From: Sphaeroforma arctica JP610
Lineage: Eukaryota > Opisthokonta > Ichthyosporea > Ichthyophonida
Assembly (NCBI RefSeq): GCF_001186125.1
Contig: NW_014040346.1
Coordinates: 47,360 to 94,068, forward strand
Reading direction: 5' to 3'
DNA: 46,709 bases
Below are positions 46,165-46,709 of this stretch, piece by piece. Within the stretch, counting starts at the first letter, position 1. Each line of letters starts with the position of its first letter. Below the pieces are notes generated by a model. It saw nothing but the letters and a program-made list of their open reading frames with translations, was not told the origin of the DNA and did not search any database. A program made the translations under genes and the position numbers.

Positions 46165-46709
46165 ATTATGTACATACACAGCTGGCGAGTCTACTTAATT
46201 CACTATTGAAAATAGCGAGAATTACTATTACACCAAAGGTTAGAAGTATATGCTAAGGGGAGGAAAAATCAATGGCAAACAAGAAATTGACAAGAATGCC
46301 TCTGATTAGTTGCACCGGATTAAATTCAAGCTATTCGAGCTAACTTGCGAAACTCTTCCCCGCTCCTGTCTTTCCCCCGCCGAAAAAAAACAAGGGGGTT
46401 TTCGGCAAGGGGGTTTTTTACATGACGTTAATTCTGATAAATCCAAAATTATGATATTATGCAATAAATGCACAAAACGTGATAGACGGAACGAGTTTTC
46501 CAAGTCTGTCTTCGATCGAAAAATGCGGACGCGTTGAATGTAAAGGCGTCTTGGTGCGACACAGTTTCAAAATTTAATTGAACCCCCAAGGGTGACATAG
46601 AACGGCCGACGCATCGAAGAAATATACTGTTTCAAAATTACAACCAAATAAAAAGAGAGTAGATCGTAGATAAACCGCTGAAGAAAGCAATATGTTCAAC
46701 GGGATTCGT
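46165..46709. other. No gene seen; window end
   Basis: AT-rich sequence with short open frames on both strands and no recognisable product. It contains the hairpin listed at 46373-46414. Confidence 0.45.
46373..46414. repeat. Inverted repeat / hairpin
   Basis: CCCCGCCGAAAA is followed after about 12 bases by TTTTCGGCAAGGGG, pairing over 12 bases with a two-base bulge. GGGGGTTTT occurs twice, so the loop could also slip. Function unknown. Confidence 0.6.

Noticed and set aside
1-46709. Whole window scanned for CRISPR arrays, operons and retroviral, LTR or Polinton elements
   Set aside because: Repeats lack spacer structure, genes are spliced and separate, and no capsid, polymerase, integrase or long terminal repeat was recognised.

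Overview
The window is nuclear DNA from an intron-rich unicellular eukaryote. All six confident genes have clear opisthokont homologues: an NDFIP-type adaptor, a monoglyceride-lipase-like hydrolase, a fungal-type LYS1, an RNase III-like protein, CWC27, and a full-length ARID2/BAF200. An animal-type ARID2 beside a monofunctional fungal-type LYS1, with introns of 0.16 to 2.3 kb and many TA/TG microsatellites, points to a unicellular holozoan. My best guess is an ichthyosporean of the Sphaeroforma/Creolimax kind; that is inference. Introns use ordinary GT-AG ends (GTATGT, GTAAGT, GTGAGT donors). I joined exons by hand, using splice signals, matching codon phase and remembered homologues.

Layout. 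1-3.3 kb is repeat-rich: microsatellite, an AT-rich motif array, a 7-bp minisatellite, and a short DNA transposon with pogo/Tigger-like inverted ends (1915-3005) holding a decayed zinc-finger frame. 3337-4146 (+) encodes an NDFIP-like membrane adaptor. 6461-7852 (-) encodes a one-exon serine hydrolase with a C-terminal membrane segment. 8890-14421 (+) is LYS1 in eight exons (371 aa). 16386-18052 (-) is a three-exon gene joining a four-cysteine module to an RNase III domain that lacks its N-terminal catalytic glutamates. 20214-25408 (-) is CWC27 in six exons (589 aa), with a 770-base assembly gap in its first intron. 26693-37844 (+) is ARID2 in eight exons (1941 aa), divergent from CWC27 across about 1.3 kb. 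From 37.8 kb to the end I recognise no gene family. That part holds one weak two-exon gene model, several protein-like but unassigned or decayed frames, and nested tandem duplications with periods of about 580, 241, 72 and 20 bp.

The genes do not form a pathway. They are housekeeping functions: ubiquitin-ligase recruitment, lipid hydrolysis, lysine synthesis, RNA handling, splicing and chromatin remodelling. The most interesting points are the zinc-module/RNase III-like protein, an ARID2 in which I see neither the RFX domain nor the C2H2 fingers of the human protein, the membrane-tailed hydrolase, and partial exon duplications just upstream of true exons in LYS1 and possibly ARID2. I saw no CRISPR array, rRNA, convincing tRNA, or recognisable retroviral, LTR or Polinton sequence, and no evidence of a wholly new multi-gene system.
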